Shown here one piece after another: positions 54,600 through 63,405 of a DNA stretch of 64,000 bases. The notes below the pieces were generated by a model, which searched no databases, was not told where the DNA came from, and saw only the letters and a program-made list of their open reading frames with translations. Source of the stretch: Sphingobacterium cellulitidis (lineage in GTDB: Bacteria > Bacteroidota > Bacteroidia > Sphingobacteriales > Sphingobacteriaceae); NCBI GenBank assembly GCA_002245855.1, contig NOUX01000012.1, positions 1 through 64,000 of the forward strand. Direction: 5' to 3'. The first letter of the stretch is position 1; the number at the start of each line of letters is the position of its first letter. A program made the position numbers and the translations under genes.

Positions 54600-55250
54600 A
54601 TGATTAAAAATTACAGTTTAGGTCTACTGGCGTTTATTCTGCTTTTAGGATCTTGTAATAACTCTTCAAAAACCGCATCGGCGGAACAGGACACAGTAAC
54701 GCGAGCAAGTTTGAATAAACCCGAAGAGATCCAACAGATTTCTGAGGTGATTACTCGATTTGCAAGAGCATATTTAAGTCAAGACAATGAAAAGGTCAAT
54801 GCGTTGATTCATCCAGAACACGGCTTAGCGGTGATCTATCGTCCTGGAGTAATGGACGACTTCAAATTGGTTGATAGTTTTGACATTCGGAATCCTGTTC
54901 CGGCGCATTATCCGTATACCACTTTTGAAAATGATAAGACCCTAACCTTTGAGGCCTTACCAGAGTTCCAATGTGACACAGATAAATGGACAAAATATGG
55001 CTTCATGAGTGATACAACCAAAACAAGTGTAACTCATTTATTGGATACGATCATGAAATATCAGGGAGAGTATAATGAGGTAAAATACGATGAAGCTACC
55101 TTAAAGAAAGTCTCTATATTAGAAGATGGAAGCTATAGGGTAATTTTAAACCCTACGGATGAACACTTCTTGATTTTTCATGTTAAACAATTTGAGGGGT
55201 CATGGTTTGTCACCCTACTTGACAGATCCTATGGCAACTGTGATGCCTAG
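54600..55250 (+). CDS. Lipoprotein of unknown function
   Basis: The 216-residue protein has a lipobox (LLLGSCNNS, Cys 19) and a body (ITRFARAYLSQDNEKVNALI, HPEHGLAVIYRPGVMDDF) reminiscent of small secreted alpha-beta domains; no family was recognised. It follows the SDR gene by 2 bp, so it is in the same transcript, but a functional link to fatty-acid metabolism is not obvious. Confidence 0.7.
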   Translation: MIKNYSLGLLAFILLLGSCNNSSKTASAEQDTVTRASLNKPEEIQQISEVITRFARAYLSQDNEKVNALIHPEHGLAVIYRPGVMDDFKLVDSFDIRNPVPAHYPYTTFENDKTLTFEALPEFQCDTDKWTKYGFMSDTTKTSVTHLLDTIMKYQGEYNEVKYDEATLKKVSILEDGSYRVILNPTDEHFLIFHVKQFEGSWFVTLLDRSYGNCDA

Positions 55251-55285
55251 CATTTTATAATTTTAATTTCAAAAAATCCAACCAT

Positions 55286-57025
55286 ATGGGTACTCTAGAT
55301 AAAGAAACACAAGCAAGAATTAGTCAGTGGCAGTCTGAGGAATATGATCAAGATACTGTTGCGAAAGTAAAAGGATTAGTTGACAATAATGAAGAAACTG
55401 AGTTATTGGATTCTTTCTACAAGGAATTAGAATTCGGTACGGGAGGCCTTCGCGGAATCATGGGAGTTGGTTCCAATCGAATGAATAAATATACGATTGG
55501 AAAAGCTACGCAAGGTTTGGCAAATTATTTAATCAAGCAATTCCCCAATCAAGAAATTAAAGTAGCGGTTTCATACGATAGCAGAAATAACTCACAAGCC
55601 TTTGGTAATCTAGTGGCGGATGTTTTCTCGGCGAATGGCATCAAAGTTTATTTGTTTGAGGAACTAAGGCCAACGCCAGTACTTTCCTTTGCTGTACGAC
55701 ATTTTAAATGTCAGGGTGGGGTAATGCTTACGGCATCCCATAATCCTAAGGAATATAACGGATACAAGGCTTATTGGAATGATGGTGGGCAGCTTGTTGC
55801 ACCTCATGATAAAAATGTCATTACAGAGGTGAATGCCATTAAATCTGTAAAAGATATTAAGTTTGAAAGAGTAGATAAGAATATAGAGTTGGTGAAGGAA
55901 GATTTTGATCAAATCTATATTGATGCGAATTTAAAACTGAGTATTCATCCTGAGGCTGTAAAAGCGCAAAAGGATTTAAAAATAGTTTATTCACCAATCC
56001 ATGGAACTGGGATTACGATAGTTCCAAAAATGTTGGAGGCATGGGGTTTCCAGAATGTTCAGGTTGTGGAAGATCAAGCGAAACCTGATGGTAATTTTCC
56101 AACGGTAGTTTATCCAAATCCGGAGGAGGAAGAAGCGATGTCTAAGGCGATGGCTAAAGGCCAGGAAATAGATGCGGATGTGGTAATGGCGACTGATCCA
56201 GATGCCGACCGCGTAGGGGTTGCAGTAAAACTTCCTTCAGGAGAATTCCAGTTAATCAATGGAAATCAAATTGGTAGTTTGCTGACCTATTATGTATTAT
56301 CCAGCAAAAAGGACCTAGGTCAGTTGAAAGCTAATCAATACATCGTCAAAACGATAGTTACCTCAAATTTATTCTCTGATATTGCGAAATCATTCGATGT
56401 AAAAAGCTATGAGACCTTAACTGGTTTTAAATTTATTGGGGAAGTGATGACAGAACTTGAGGGCAAGGAAACTTACCTAGTTGGAGGGGAAGAAAGTTAT
56501 GGCTTCTTAGTTGGTGATTTGGTACGAGATAAAGACGCGGTTAATTCATGTGCATTTATTGCGGAGATGACGGCATATTTCAAGAATCAAGGCAAGTCAC
56601 TTTATGATGTCTTATTGAGCTTATACCTAGATTATGGTTATTATAAGGAGAAATTAATTTCATTAACCAAAAAAGGAAAAGCTGGTGCGGATGAGATTAA
56701 GCAGATGATGGCTGATCTTCGTGCTAATCTTCCAAAAACTTTAGGCGCTATTGAAGTTGTTGAGGTTAGGGATTATGAAACTAGCGAGGCAACAGATATG
56801 GCCACAGGAAAGAAGACAAAGATTGATCTTCCGAAATCAGATGTCTTACAATTTATTACCAAGGATGGGGATGTGATTTCTGCTCGCCCGTCAGGTACTG
56901 AACCGAAGATAAAATTCTATTGTTCCGTTCGCGAAAACTTGGAATTTACTTCAGAATATGGTCAAGTATCGAATCGATTGGATGATAAAGTAAGGTTAAT
57001 GATGGCTGATATTGTAAAAGATTAA
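55286..57025 (+). CDS. Phosphohexomutase (phosphoglucomutase/phosphomannomutase family)
   Basis: The 579-residue enzyme moves phosphate between C1 and C6 of hexoses. All four family motifs are present: the phosphoserine loop TASHNPKEYNGYKAYW (Ser about 149), the metal-binding DPDADRVG (about 303), the sugar-binding GGEESYGF (about 402) and the phosphate-binding RPSGTEPKIKFY (about 535). The length fits the long Bacteroidota form. Its stop shares one base with the ATG of the NUDIX gene (TAATG). Confidence 0.95.
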   Translation: MGTLDKETQARISQWQSEEYDQDTVAKVKGLVDNNEETELLDSFYKELEFGTGGLRGIMGVGSNRMNKYTIGKATQGLANYLIKQFPNQEIKVAVSYDSRNNSQAFGNLVADVFSANGIKVYLFEELRPTPVLSFAVRHFKCQGGVMLTASHNPKEYNGYKAYWNDGGQLVAPHDKNVITEVNAIKSVKDIKFERVDKNIELVKEDFDQIYIDANLKLSIHPEAVKAQKDLKIVYSPIHGTGITIVPKMLEAWGFQNVQVVEDQAKPDGNFPTVVYPNPEEEEAMSKAMAKGQEIDADVVMATDPDADRVGVAVKLPSGEFQLINGNQIGSLLTYYVLSSKKDLGQLKANQYIVKTIVTSNLFSDIAKSFDVKSYETLTGFKFIGEVMTELEGKETYLVGGEESYGFLVGDLVRDKDAVNSCAFIAEMTAYFKNQGKSLYDVLLSLYLDYGYYKEKLISLTKKGKAGADEIKQMMADLRANLPKTLGAIEVVEVRDYETSEATDMATGKKTKIDLPKSDVLQFITKDGDVISARPSGTEPKIKFYCSVRENLEFTSEYGQVSNRLDDKVRLMMADIVKD

Positions 57026-57567
57026 TGGAAAAGTGGAAAACAATTAACTCAAATTATATTATTCAACGTCCTTGGGCGACTCTGCGTGTTGATAAGCTAG
57101 AGATGCCCAATGGGAACATCAAAGAAGAATATTACGTTTTAGAGTACCCGACCTGGGTAAATATGGTGGCCTTGACGGAGGATAATCAGGTAATTTTTGT
57201 CAAACAGTATCGTCATGGAGCTGGGCAAATTATGGTTGAGCTTCCTGCAGGAGTTGTCGAAGAGAATGAGGATCCTGAAATTGCTGCGAGAAGGGAGTTA
57301 TTAGAAGAAACGGGTTATGCCTTTGATCAAATCACTTACGTTTGTGAGTTGTTTGCAAATCCTGCGACCTCAGGGAATATTACTTACACCTATCTGTTGA
57401 CTGGTGGAAGAAAGGTACAGGAGCAAGACCTGGATCCTTCTGAAGATATTGAAGTAGTTTTAATGGATCTGGAAGAAGCGAAACAGTTTCTTTTTGAAAA
57501 TAAAATAGGTCAGGCTTTACATAGCTCGGCACTATTCTACACCTTAAAAAAGTTAGGCAAGTTATAA
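57025..57567 (+). CDS. NUDIX hydrolase, ADP-ribose pyrophosphatase-like
   Basis: The 180-residue enzyme has a complete NUDIX box, GVVEENEDPEIAARRELLEE with TGY following (about residues 75-97), fitting Gx5Ex7REUxEExGU. Flanking strands (VNMVALTEDNQVIFVKQYRH, ELPAG) match ADP-sugar pyrophosphatases, which hydrolyse ADP-ribose or nucleotide sugars. It is coupled to the phosphohexomutase by a TAATG overlap, so the pair may act in sugar-nucleotide turnover. The last codons form part of a terminator stem. Confidence 0.9.
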   Translation: MEKWKTINSNYIIQRPWATLRVDKLEMPNGNIKEEYYVLEYPTWVNMVALTEDNQVIFVKQYRHGAGQIMVELPAGVVEENEDPEIAARRELLEETGYAFDQITYVCELFANPATSGNITYTYLLTGGRKVQEQDLDPSEDIEVVLMDLEEAKQFLFENKIGQALHSSALFYTLKKLGKL

Positions 57568-57580
57568 GCTTGCCTAACTT
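57550..57580 (+). terminator. Terminator overlapping the end of the NUDIX gene
   Basis: AAGTTAGGCAAG (57550-57561) and CTTGCCTAACTT (57569-57580) form a perfect 12-bp stem with a 7-base loop, followed by TATTCTTTCT. The first arm lies inside the last codons. Confidence 0.75.
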
Positions 57581-57626
57581 TATTCTTTCTACCCAGAGAT
57601 CTACACAATTATTGACGCTGTTTTCG

Positions 57627-57634
57627 TACCTTTG
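57627..57634 (+). promoter_or_regulatory. -7 promoter element TACCTTTG
   Basis: TACCTTTG fits TAnnTTTG and ends 4 bases before the ATG at 57639, so the mRNA would start at or within a few bases of the start codon. No ideally spaced -33 box was seen (the nearest TTG is at 57612). Confidence 0.5.
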
Positions 57635-57638
57635 CCGC

Positions 57639-58952
57639 ATGGCAAGAGAAATTTACGAAACCAAGCGCAAAGCGCTAAAAATTAATCTTAACGCTGATAT
57701 TTATGGCACATTTGCTGAGATTGGAGCCGGACAGGAAGTAGCTCGTAATTTTTTTGAAGCAGGCGCCGCATCAGGAACGATTGCAAAAACCATTTCTGCA
57801 TACGACATGGCTTTCTCGGATGCTATTTATGGTATTGAAGAGTCAGGGAGATATGTAAGCCGTACGCGGTTAACCAAAATGTTAGACCATGAGTACAGCT
57901 TATTAACCGAACGTCTTCATGGAGAGAAATACAGTAAGAAAAAGTTCTTCGCCTTTGCCGATACAGTAACTACCTTAAATTTTACTAAAACGAATGAACC
58001 TCATGGCTGGATTGGAATCAGATTCCAACATGAAGTCGATGGTCCAACCAACGATATCATTATCCACGTTCGTTTATTAGATAGTGATAATAGATTACAA
58101 ACAAAGGTCTTGGGAATCTTAGGTGTAAACTTGGTGTTTGCGGCTTATTATTACTCTGAGAATCCGCAAACCATGATTGAATCCCTAGTAGACAACCTGT
58201 CTATAGGTTCAGTTGAGATTGATTTGGTGAAGGTTTCAGGGCCATTATTTGCGAAGGCAAATGAGCGTCTATTGAATTTATATTTGATTGCGAAAGGCTT
58301 CTCAAAAGCTGCGATTTTTAAGCCAGATGGCAAGGCTGCTCAAATCAAGGACTATCTTTATAAAAAGAATATTATTATTCTTCGCACAAAATACCGTCAA
58401 AAGTCCAACCCGAACTTTGATCTCTTTAACCTTGCGGTAGAGGAGTTTCTAAAGAATACCAAGGCCGTTCCTGAAGACACAGTGGTGTTGATTGAGGTCT
58501 TGATGGGGAATGTTTTGGATGAAAATAGTGTCATCTCCGATGAGGATTTAATCTACTTTGCAGAACGTGCTGAATACCTATGTTCCACGGGAAATAATAT
58601 CCTAGTTTCGAACTTTAGAAGAAATAATCATCTAGCGGAGTTCGTTCAGACCTTCAAACCAAAACATGTAGGCATCGCGACGAATACAGCAAACTTGAAA
58701 AACATCTTTAATTCAGATAACTATAACAAGGAAAACTATACAAACGAATTGTTGAGTTATATTTCAGGGATGTTTAGCAAGAACGTAAAATTATATGCTT
58801 ATCCATATTTGGATAAGAAGAGTGAGAAAATCATTACAACAAAGAATCTTCCAGTTTCCGAAGAAGCGAAACCATTATTTGATTTCTTAATCAATAACCG
58901 GTATATCATCGATATCGAAAACTACGATGAAAAGTTTGTAAAAACAGTATAA
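57639..58952 (+). CDS. Conserved Bacteroidota protein of unknown function
   Basis: The 437-residue cytoplasmic protein starts MAREIYETKRKALKINLNAD and contains GTFAEIGAGQEVARNFFEAG, TIAKTISAYDMAFSDAIYG and RTRLTKMLDHEYSLL near the N terminus; the later half has Rossmann-like strands (DTVVLIEVLMGNVLDENSVI, PKHVGIATNTANL). Proteins of this type are common in Bacteroidota, with inconsistent names in annotation. No catalytic motif was recognised. ATG 57639 is chosen over the upstream in-frame start at 57570 because of the promoter box. A bidirectional terminator follows. Confidence 0.75.
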   Translation: MAREIYETKRKALKINLNADIYGTFAEIGAGQEVARNFFEAGAASGTIAKTISAYDMAFSDAIYGIEESGRYVSRTRLTKMLDHEYSLLTERLHGEKYSKKKFFAFADTVTTLNFTKTNEPHGWIGIRFQHEVDGPTNDIIIHVRLLDSDNRLQTKVLGILGVNLVFAAYYYSENPQTMIESLVDNLSIGSVEIDLVKVSGPLFAKANERLLNLYLIAKGFSKAAIFKPDGKAAQIKDYLYKKNIIILRTKYRQKSNPNFDLFNLAVEEFLKNTKAVPEDTVVLIEVLMGNVLDENSVISDEDLIYFAERAEYLCSTGNNILVSNFRRNNHLAEFVQTFKPKHVGIATNTANLKNIFNSDNYNKENYTNELLSYISGMFSKNVKLYAYPYLDKKSEKIITTKNLPVSEEAKPLFDFLINNRYIIDIENYDEKFVKTV

Positions 58953-58958
58953 AAAACG

Positions 58959-58984
58959 AAAGGGGCAAAATATTTTGCCCCTTT
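58959..58984. terminator. Bidirectional terminator between convergent genes
   Basis: The 26-base perfect palindrome AAAGGGGCAAAAT/ATTTTGCCCCTTT lies between the stops of the plus-strand gene (58952) and the minus-strand amidase (59003). It has A- and T-rich arms on both sides. Confidence 0.85.
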
Positions 58985-59002
58985 TGATTTAATAAGTTTT
59001 TC

Positions 59003-59827
59003 TTACAAGTATTTCTTAAAGATGGAATACAAAATCTTCATATCCTGCTCAGTGAGTACTGCATTATTAGCATCCACTTGGATATAATGTTGTTTGAAGC
59101 CTTTGATTGCAGCATCTAAGTTTTTCACATCATAGCCAATAATTTTCAATGCTAGTTTAGGGTCAAATCCTACTGGAGGAGTCTCTAAGAACTCATCGTA
59201 CCAAAATCCGAATCCTTTATCAGCAAGAACTTTCCAAGGGAACCTTGAAGGGTCATTCTTCCGTGTTGGAGCATAATCCATGTGGCCAATAAAGTTTGCT
59301 TGTGGGATTTTATAGGTTTCTTTCAGATAAGCAAGTAGTTGGACCAAGGCATTGATCTGTACATCTGGCCAAGGGTCGCTGATTCCATTATTATCCAATT
59401 CAATTCCAATTGAGGAAGAGTTCAAATCGGTATCATTTCCCCACTTTCCTAATCCAGCATGGTGTGCTCTATAAAGGTCATTTACCATTTGGACAATTTT
59501 TCCATCACGACCAATCACGTAATGTGAGCTTACGCCTACTTTTTGGTTGTGGAAGGTCCGTACAGTTTGATCTAAGTCCTTTTGTGCAGTATGGTGAATC
59601 ATAACATAGTTAGGCTTGCGAATGCCGAAATTGGTAGATGCAATCCATTCCTTATCATTGGACACAATTTTTTCTAATTGCCCTTTAACAGGAGCTTCCT
59701 TATATATTCCAGAAAACTCTTTTGCTTTCTTTTTATAGACTTTTTCAGTACTGGCATACTTACCTCCGGCACAGGAGCTGGCCAAGGCAGCAATAGAAAA
59801 ATAAATAATATACTTTTTAATCATCAT
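59003..59827 (-). CDS. N-acetylmuramoyl-L-alanine amidase lipoprotein (Amidase_2 fold)
   Basis: The 274-residue protein has a lipobox (ALASSCAGG, Cys 19) and an AmpD/PGRP-type amidase domain (about residues 65-215): MIHHTAQKDLDQTVRTFHNQ with the first zinc His, SSHYVIGRDGKIVQMV, RAHHAGLGKWG, SIGIELDNNG, and the other ligands in IGHMDYAPTRKNDPS. It cleaves the amide between MurNAc and the stem peptide, or processes released muropeptides in the periplasm. It is the last gene of the minus-strand hydrolase series. Confidence 0.92.
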   Translation of the reverse strand: MMIKKYIIYFSIAALASSCAGGKYASTEKVYKKKAKEFSGIYKEAPVKGQLEKIVSNDKEWIASTNFGIRKPNYVMIHHTAQKDLDQTVRTFHNQKVGVSSHYVIGRDGKIVQMVNDLYRAHHAGLGKWGNDTDLNSSSIGIELDNNGISDPWPDVQINALVQLLAYLKETYKIPQANFIGHMDYAPTRKNDPSRFPWKVLADKGFGFWYDEFLETPPVGFDPKLALKIIGYDVKNLDAAIKGFKQHYIQVDANNAVLTEQDMKILYSIFKKYL

Positions 59828-59850
59828 AATCTTTTATCCTCATAAGTAGA

Positions 59851-60603
59851 TTACAGGGGGTCTACAACAAACTCTGGTCGATCCATTCCAGGTTCCAATT
59901 CAATAATCTGAAGATTTCTGAATTCCATTTTTGCACCCTCTGCCTCTAGACAAAGATAACCTTTTCGCTTGGACGCAAGACGAATGCTATTAACGAATTT
60001 TCCATTAACGGCCAATTTCACCGTTCCATCCACACAAACTACGGTATACTTATTCCATTGCCCTACACCGAGGCACCTATTTTCCAGGGATTTGCTTCGT
60101 TCTCCTCTAGGATTATCGGGAGATGCTGTCATGCCACCTGCGCCGAATAATTCGCCATGAACGTAAGCAATTGGTTGTTGTTTTCCATCGACAGCATTGA
60201 TGTTTATCCAATCCAGCTCCAACATCTGCACTTCCATACCCATAGGAAGTCTAGAATTAAGATCAGCTTTGGCATCACACCAAACAAAAATTCCTGAGTT
60301 TCCACCTTTTTCCAAGTGACGCCATTCGACATACATGATAAAGTTCTCATACATTTTTTCTGACCGCACCACTCCTATTGGGTTTCCACTATTTTTTAGC
60401 AGTTTACCTTTGGCTTTCCAAGTGGTATCCGATGTATTGACATCAATCCACTGAATTGGTTTTCCCCTTCCTTTGGAATTCAAGATAGACTCATCAAAGC
60501 TTTTCTCTACTCCAAACTGAAACAACTTCTTTTGAGCTTCTGCAAATGGAGTCCCTAAAAAGAATAGTATTAAAAGAATGAATGCTGATAGGTTGGTTTT
60601 CAT
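59851..60603 (-). CDS. DUF1080 (3-keto-disaccharide hydrolase-type) secreted protein
   Basis: The 250-residue protein has a signal peptide (ending FAEAQ) and a jelly-roll domain typical of DUF1080: FIMYVEWRHLEKGGNSGIFV, GMEVQMLELD, GQWNKYTVVCVDGTVKLAVN and KRKGYLCLEAEGAKMEFRNL. Members act on 3-keto-glycosides or are lectin-like. It lies 23 bp before the amidase gene and 46 bp after the EEP gene, all on the same strand. Confidence 0.88.
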   Translation of the reverse strand: MKTNLSAFILLILFFLGTPFAEAQKKLFQFGVEKSFDESILNSKGRGKPIQWIDVNTSDTTWKAKGKLLKNSGNPIGVVRSEKMYENFIMYVEWRHLEKGGNSGIFVWCDAKADLNSRLPMGMEVQMLELDWININAVDGKQQPIAYVHGELFGAGGMTASPDNPRGERSKSLENRCLGVGQWNKYTVVCVDGTVKLAVNGKFVNSIRLASKRKGYLCLEAEGAKMEFRNLQIIELEPGMDRPEFVVDPL

Positions 60604-60649
60604 AATCGATATTAGATGTATTTGAAAACCTAAAATAATAAAATCTTGC

Positions 60650-61573
60650 TTAAAACATCATATCCATCAACACGGCACGATGGTCAGTAGGCCATTCAGC
60701 GATTACCAGATCTGCGGCATCAGCTTTCTCACCCACTATTTTAGCGGACTTCGCCTTCACTTTCTTATTGGCAAATATTAAATCAATACGATCATAAACT
60801 TCGTTTTCGATAGATCCACCGGGAATTGATGTCCAGGTATAAGATGGTCTTTTTTGGACATTTTTGTAAAGCTTACGGTAAGCATCATAGAATCCATTCT
60901 CTAAGAGTAAAGATGTGCTTGGCCATTTTACAGAAAATGTTAATCTAGGATCGTTTCTTTTTTGAATGGCTGATTTGGTCCAGTCATAATAGCTTGGCTC
61001 ATTAAAATCACCCAAAATGATGGTAGGGAAATTCTCGAAACCTTTTAAATCAGCAACAACAGATTGGATTTGTTTTCCCCTGGAATTTATTGCCGATTGA
61101 ATAGCCGATTGTTCATCCTTCAGCTTAGAATCAGCGATATCATAAGGTTCATAGGGATAGGCTGGCAAATGTACATCCGCAACCAAGAGGATATTTCCAT
61201 TGATATCAACTTTTAAAACCTGGGATTTATCGTCCTTCAATCTACTTAAAGGATACTTACTGATTACTGCCCTACTCTTGTCAATAACAATGCAATTCCA
61301 GCCTAGACTATCTGCCAGCAATTGCGCGCGCGAGTGTTCTCCGAATTTATAGCTGGTTTGTTCCTGGAAGGCGACAATATCTGCCTTAGTCGCTCGAATA
61401 ACCTGCAATTGATTTGCAATGCTTTTTTCTTTAGTAAATCCTGAGCCATCACCTCCAACCCAGATATTAAAGGTCAATACTTTAAAATTGGTTTTGGAGT
61501 AGGCTAAGCTGGTATTAAATATTAGGGAGATTAACAGCAGGAAGAAGCTGTATTGAAGAATCGTTCTATTCAT
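60650..61573 (-). CDS. Secreted endonuclease/exonuclease/phosphatase-fold hydrolase
   Basis: The 307-residue protein has a signal peptide (SFFLLLISLIFNTSLAYS) and a full EEP domain: KVLTFNIWVGG, IVAFQEQTS, ILGDFNEPSYYDW and the C-terminal WPTDHRAVLM. These carry the Asn, Glu, Asp and His of the active site. Extracellular EEP proteins can act on phosphodiesters such as sphingolipids or inositol phosphates. It resembles the EEP part of the next gene upstream on the same strand (6 bp apart), so the two are duplicates, one with and one without a LamG module. Confidence 0.9.
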   Translation of the reverse strand: MNRTILQYSFFLLLISLIFNTSLAYSKTNFKVLTFNIWVGGDGSGFTKEKSIANQLQVIRATKADIVAFQEQTSYKFGEHSRAQLLADSLGWNCIVIDKSRAVISKYPLSRLKDDKSQVLKVDINGNILLVADVHLPAYPYEPYDIADSKLKDEQSAIQSAINSRGKQIQSVVADLKGFENFPTIILGDFNEPSYYDWTKSAIQKRNDPRLTFSVKWPSTSLLLENGFYDAYRKLYKNVQKRPSYTWTSIPGGSIENEVYDRIDLIFANKKVKAKSAKIVGEKADAADLVIAEWPTDHRAVLMDMMF

Positions 61574-61579
61574 AACAAT

Positions 61580-63394
61580 TTAATTTAATAGTATAAAGGT
61601 TGTCACAACCGCAGCATGGTCTGATGGATATCGAACTTTATGGGATTCAATTACCTTGGAATCCAGGGTCCGGAGCCTATCGCCTTTTACAAAAATAAAA
61701 TCAATACGGTCTTGATGGGTATTCGGGTTGATTGGCGTCCATGTTATTCCACGGTCCTTTTTCGGGTTTTTATAAACCTGTCGATAAGTATCTTGAAAAC
61801 CCAAGCTATCTAAAAATAAACTTGTAGGGAAAGACATAACATATCCTGCATTTAAATCCTTAACACTATTCACCCAATCCAAATGCGATCCTGAATTAAA
61901 ATCACCGCCCATGATGATCGGATAATTAGCATTTTCAATAAATGGTTTCAAGCTAGAAGTAATTCCTTCCATAATTTTCTTGTTTCCTTCTTGCAATGTC
62001 TTCCAATTTTCTAGATCGATCTTATTTCCTTTATCAATCTCTGCCCAGTAATCTAGAGGATAGTTTAACCAGACTGAAGAGATTACGATCTTTTGGTCTC
62101 CCACTTGTATCAAGGCATTCCCATTGTTAAAAGCTTTATAGCTAGGCAAGGTTTCTTCGATTGGGTATCGGCTCATTATGGAAATATTGCTACTTCTCAG
62201 ATAAAAATAATATCCTAGTTCATCTGCTATTCTGGGCCCTGACCCATAAGTTTCTTGCATGGTGACCACATCGGCCTTACTCTCCTTAATGATCTCTACA
62301 ATCCTTTTATAACCTATGCTTTTTCCGGTTTCATTGCCTCCATGCCAAATATTATAAGTCATAACCCGAAGGCTATCCACTTGATGAGTTGGGGTTTGAT
62401 TTCTTTTATTCTGGAATTTAGACCCATTGTTAAAAGCTTTATAGCTAGGCAAGGTTTCTTCGATTGGGTATCGGCTCATTATGGAAATATTGCTACTTCT
62501 CAGATAAAAATAATATCCTAGTTCATCTGCTATTCTGGGCCCTGACCCATAAGTTTCTTGCATGGTGACCACATCGGCCTTACTCTCCTTAATGATCTCT
62601 ACAATCCTTTTATAACCTATGCTTTTTCCGGTTTCATTGCCTCCATGCCAAATATTATAAGTCATAACCCGAAGGCTATCCACTTGATGAGTTGGGGTTT
62701 GATTTCTTTTATTCTGGAATTTAGAATAATAATTCTGGATATCATTCTTAGACAAAGCGTAATCAAAGATCATCAGGTCGTCAATTGTACCATTAAAGGT
62801 TTCCCATTCGCCTAAATCGCCTTTCTCCTCACCGCCGACCTGCAAAAGGACTGACTCTGCTCCCAACTTAGGGACTAAGCCCTCCAGGGAATAAATAGCG
62901 ACTTGTAGATCATTATAATAGAGTGCTATCTCCTGTTTATCGGCATTGTAGCTGCTTGTTAATAAGTTCCAATCCTTGACAATCTGCTGTCTATTTGGTC
63001 CGGGTTTATAATCTAAAGCATAATCAGCTTTTACGACTTCCCAAGCCCAGGTATGATTTGCTTGTTTATTAATTTTCCAGTTAATGGAAGTGGAGTCTGA
63101 ATATCTTACAGTTAGATTTAGGATATTATAATTTTCAAAATCAGCATCTGCTTTTACCCAAGTGCTGATAGTAAAGGAATCTTTCCATTTTGTTTTGTCC
63201 AACTGATACTGAATAGGCTGACGATTTTTAGCACTTATGGTTAAGTCCAATGCTTTACCAGTCAAGCCATTGATCAGTCTATCTGAGGACATTTGATCAA
63301 AATCCTCTGTAAAGATAGGCTTGGTCTGTCCAACAGTAATATTGTATTGTAAAGTGATTACAAGGACAAAACAACAAATAAAAAGATTCCTCAT
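61580..63394 (-). CDS. Secreted LamG + EEP-fold hydrolase with an internal tandem duplication
   Basis: The 604-residue protein has a signal peptide (about residues 1-23), a LamG/concanavalin-like domain (about 25-218, DSFTISTWVKADADFENYNI and WETFNGTIDDLMIFDYALSK) and an EEP hydrolase domain. The first third of the EEP domain, about 101 residues from KFQNKRNQTPTHQVDSLRVM (with the active-site MTYNIWHGG and MQETYGSGP) to SYKAFNNGS, occurs twice in a row (residues about 224-324 and 325-425). Only the second copy continues to GGDFNSGSHLDW and SDHAAVV, so one complete EEP domain remains. The duplication keeps the frame. It starts 11 bp after the metallophosphoesterase gene. Confidence 0.9.
   Translation of the reverse strand: MRNLFICCFVLVITLQYNITVGQTKPIFTEDFDQMSSDRLINGLTGKALDLTISAKNRQPIQYQLDKTKWKDSFTISTWVKADADFENYNILNLTVRYSDSTSINWKINKQANHTWAWEVVKADYALDYKPGPNRQQIVKDWNLLTSSYNADKQEIALYYNDLQVAIYSLEGLVPKLGAESVLLQVGGEEKGDLGEWETFNGTIDDLMIFDYALSKNDIQNYYSKFQNKRNQTPTHQVDSLRVMTYNIWHGGNETGKSIGYKRIVEIIKESKADVVTMQETYGSGPRIADELGYYFYLRSSNISIMSRYPIEETLPSYKAFNNGSKFQNKRNQTPTHQVDSLRVMTYNIWHGGNETGKSIGYKRIVEIIKESKADVVTMQETYGSGPRIADELGYYFYLRSSNISIMSRYPIEETLPSYKAFNNGNALIQVGDQKIVISSVWLNYPLDYWAEIDKGNKIDLENWKTLQEGNKKIMEGITSSLKPFIENANYPIIMGGDFNSGSHLDWVNSVKDLNAGYVMSFPTSLFLDSLGFQDTYRQVYKNPKKDRGITWTPINPNTHQDRIDFIFVKGDRLRTLDSKVIESHKVRYPSDHAAVVTTFILLN
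62120..62725. repeat. Perfect 303-bp tandem duplication inside the LamG-EEP gene
   Basis: Bases 62120-62422 and 62423-62725 appear identical throughout. The unit is 101 codons, so the frame is kept. The lack of any difference points to a very recent event or an assembly artefact. Confidence 0.95.
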
Positions 63395-63405
63395 GTTTTT
63401 TAATC

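Noticed and set aside
62255..62815. Two similar plus-strand frames of 88 and 85 residues
   Set aside because: They are the reverse side of the duplicated EEP segment and share their first 56 residues only because the DNA is duplicated.
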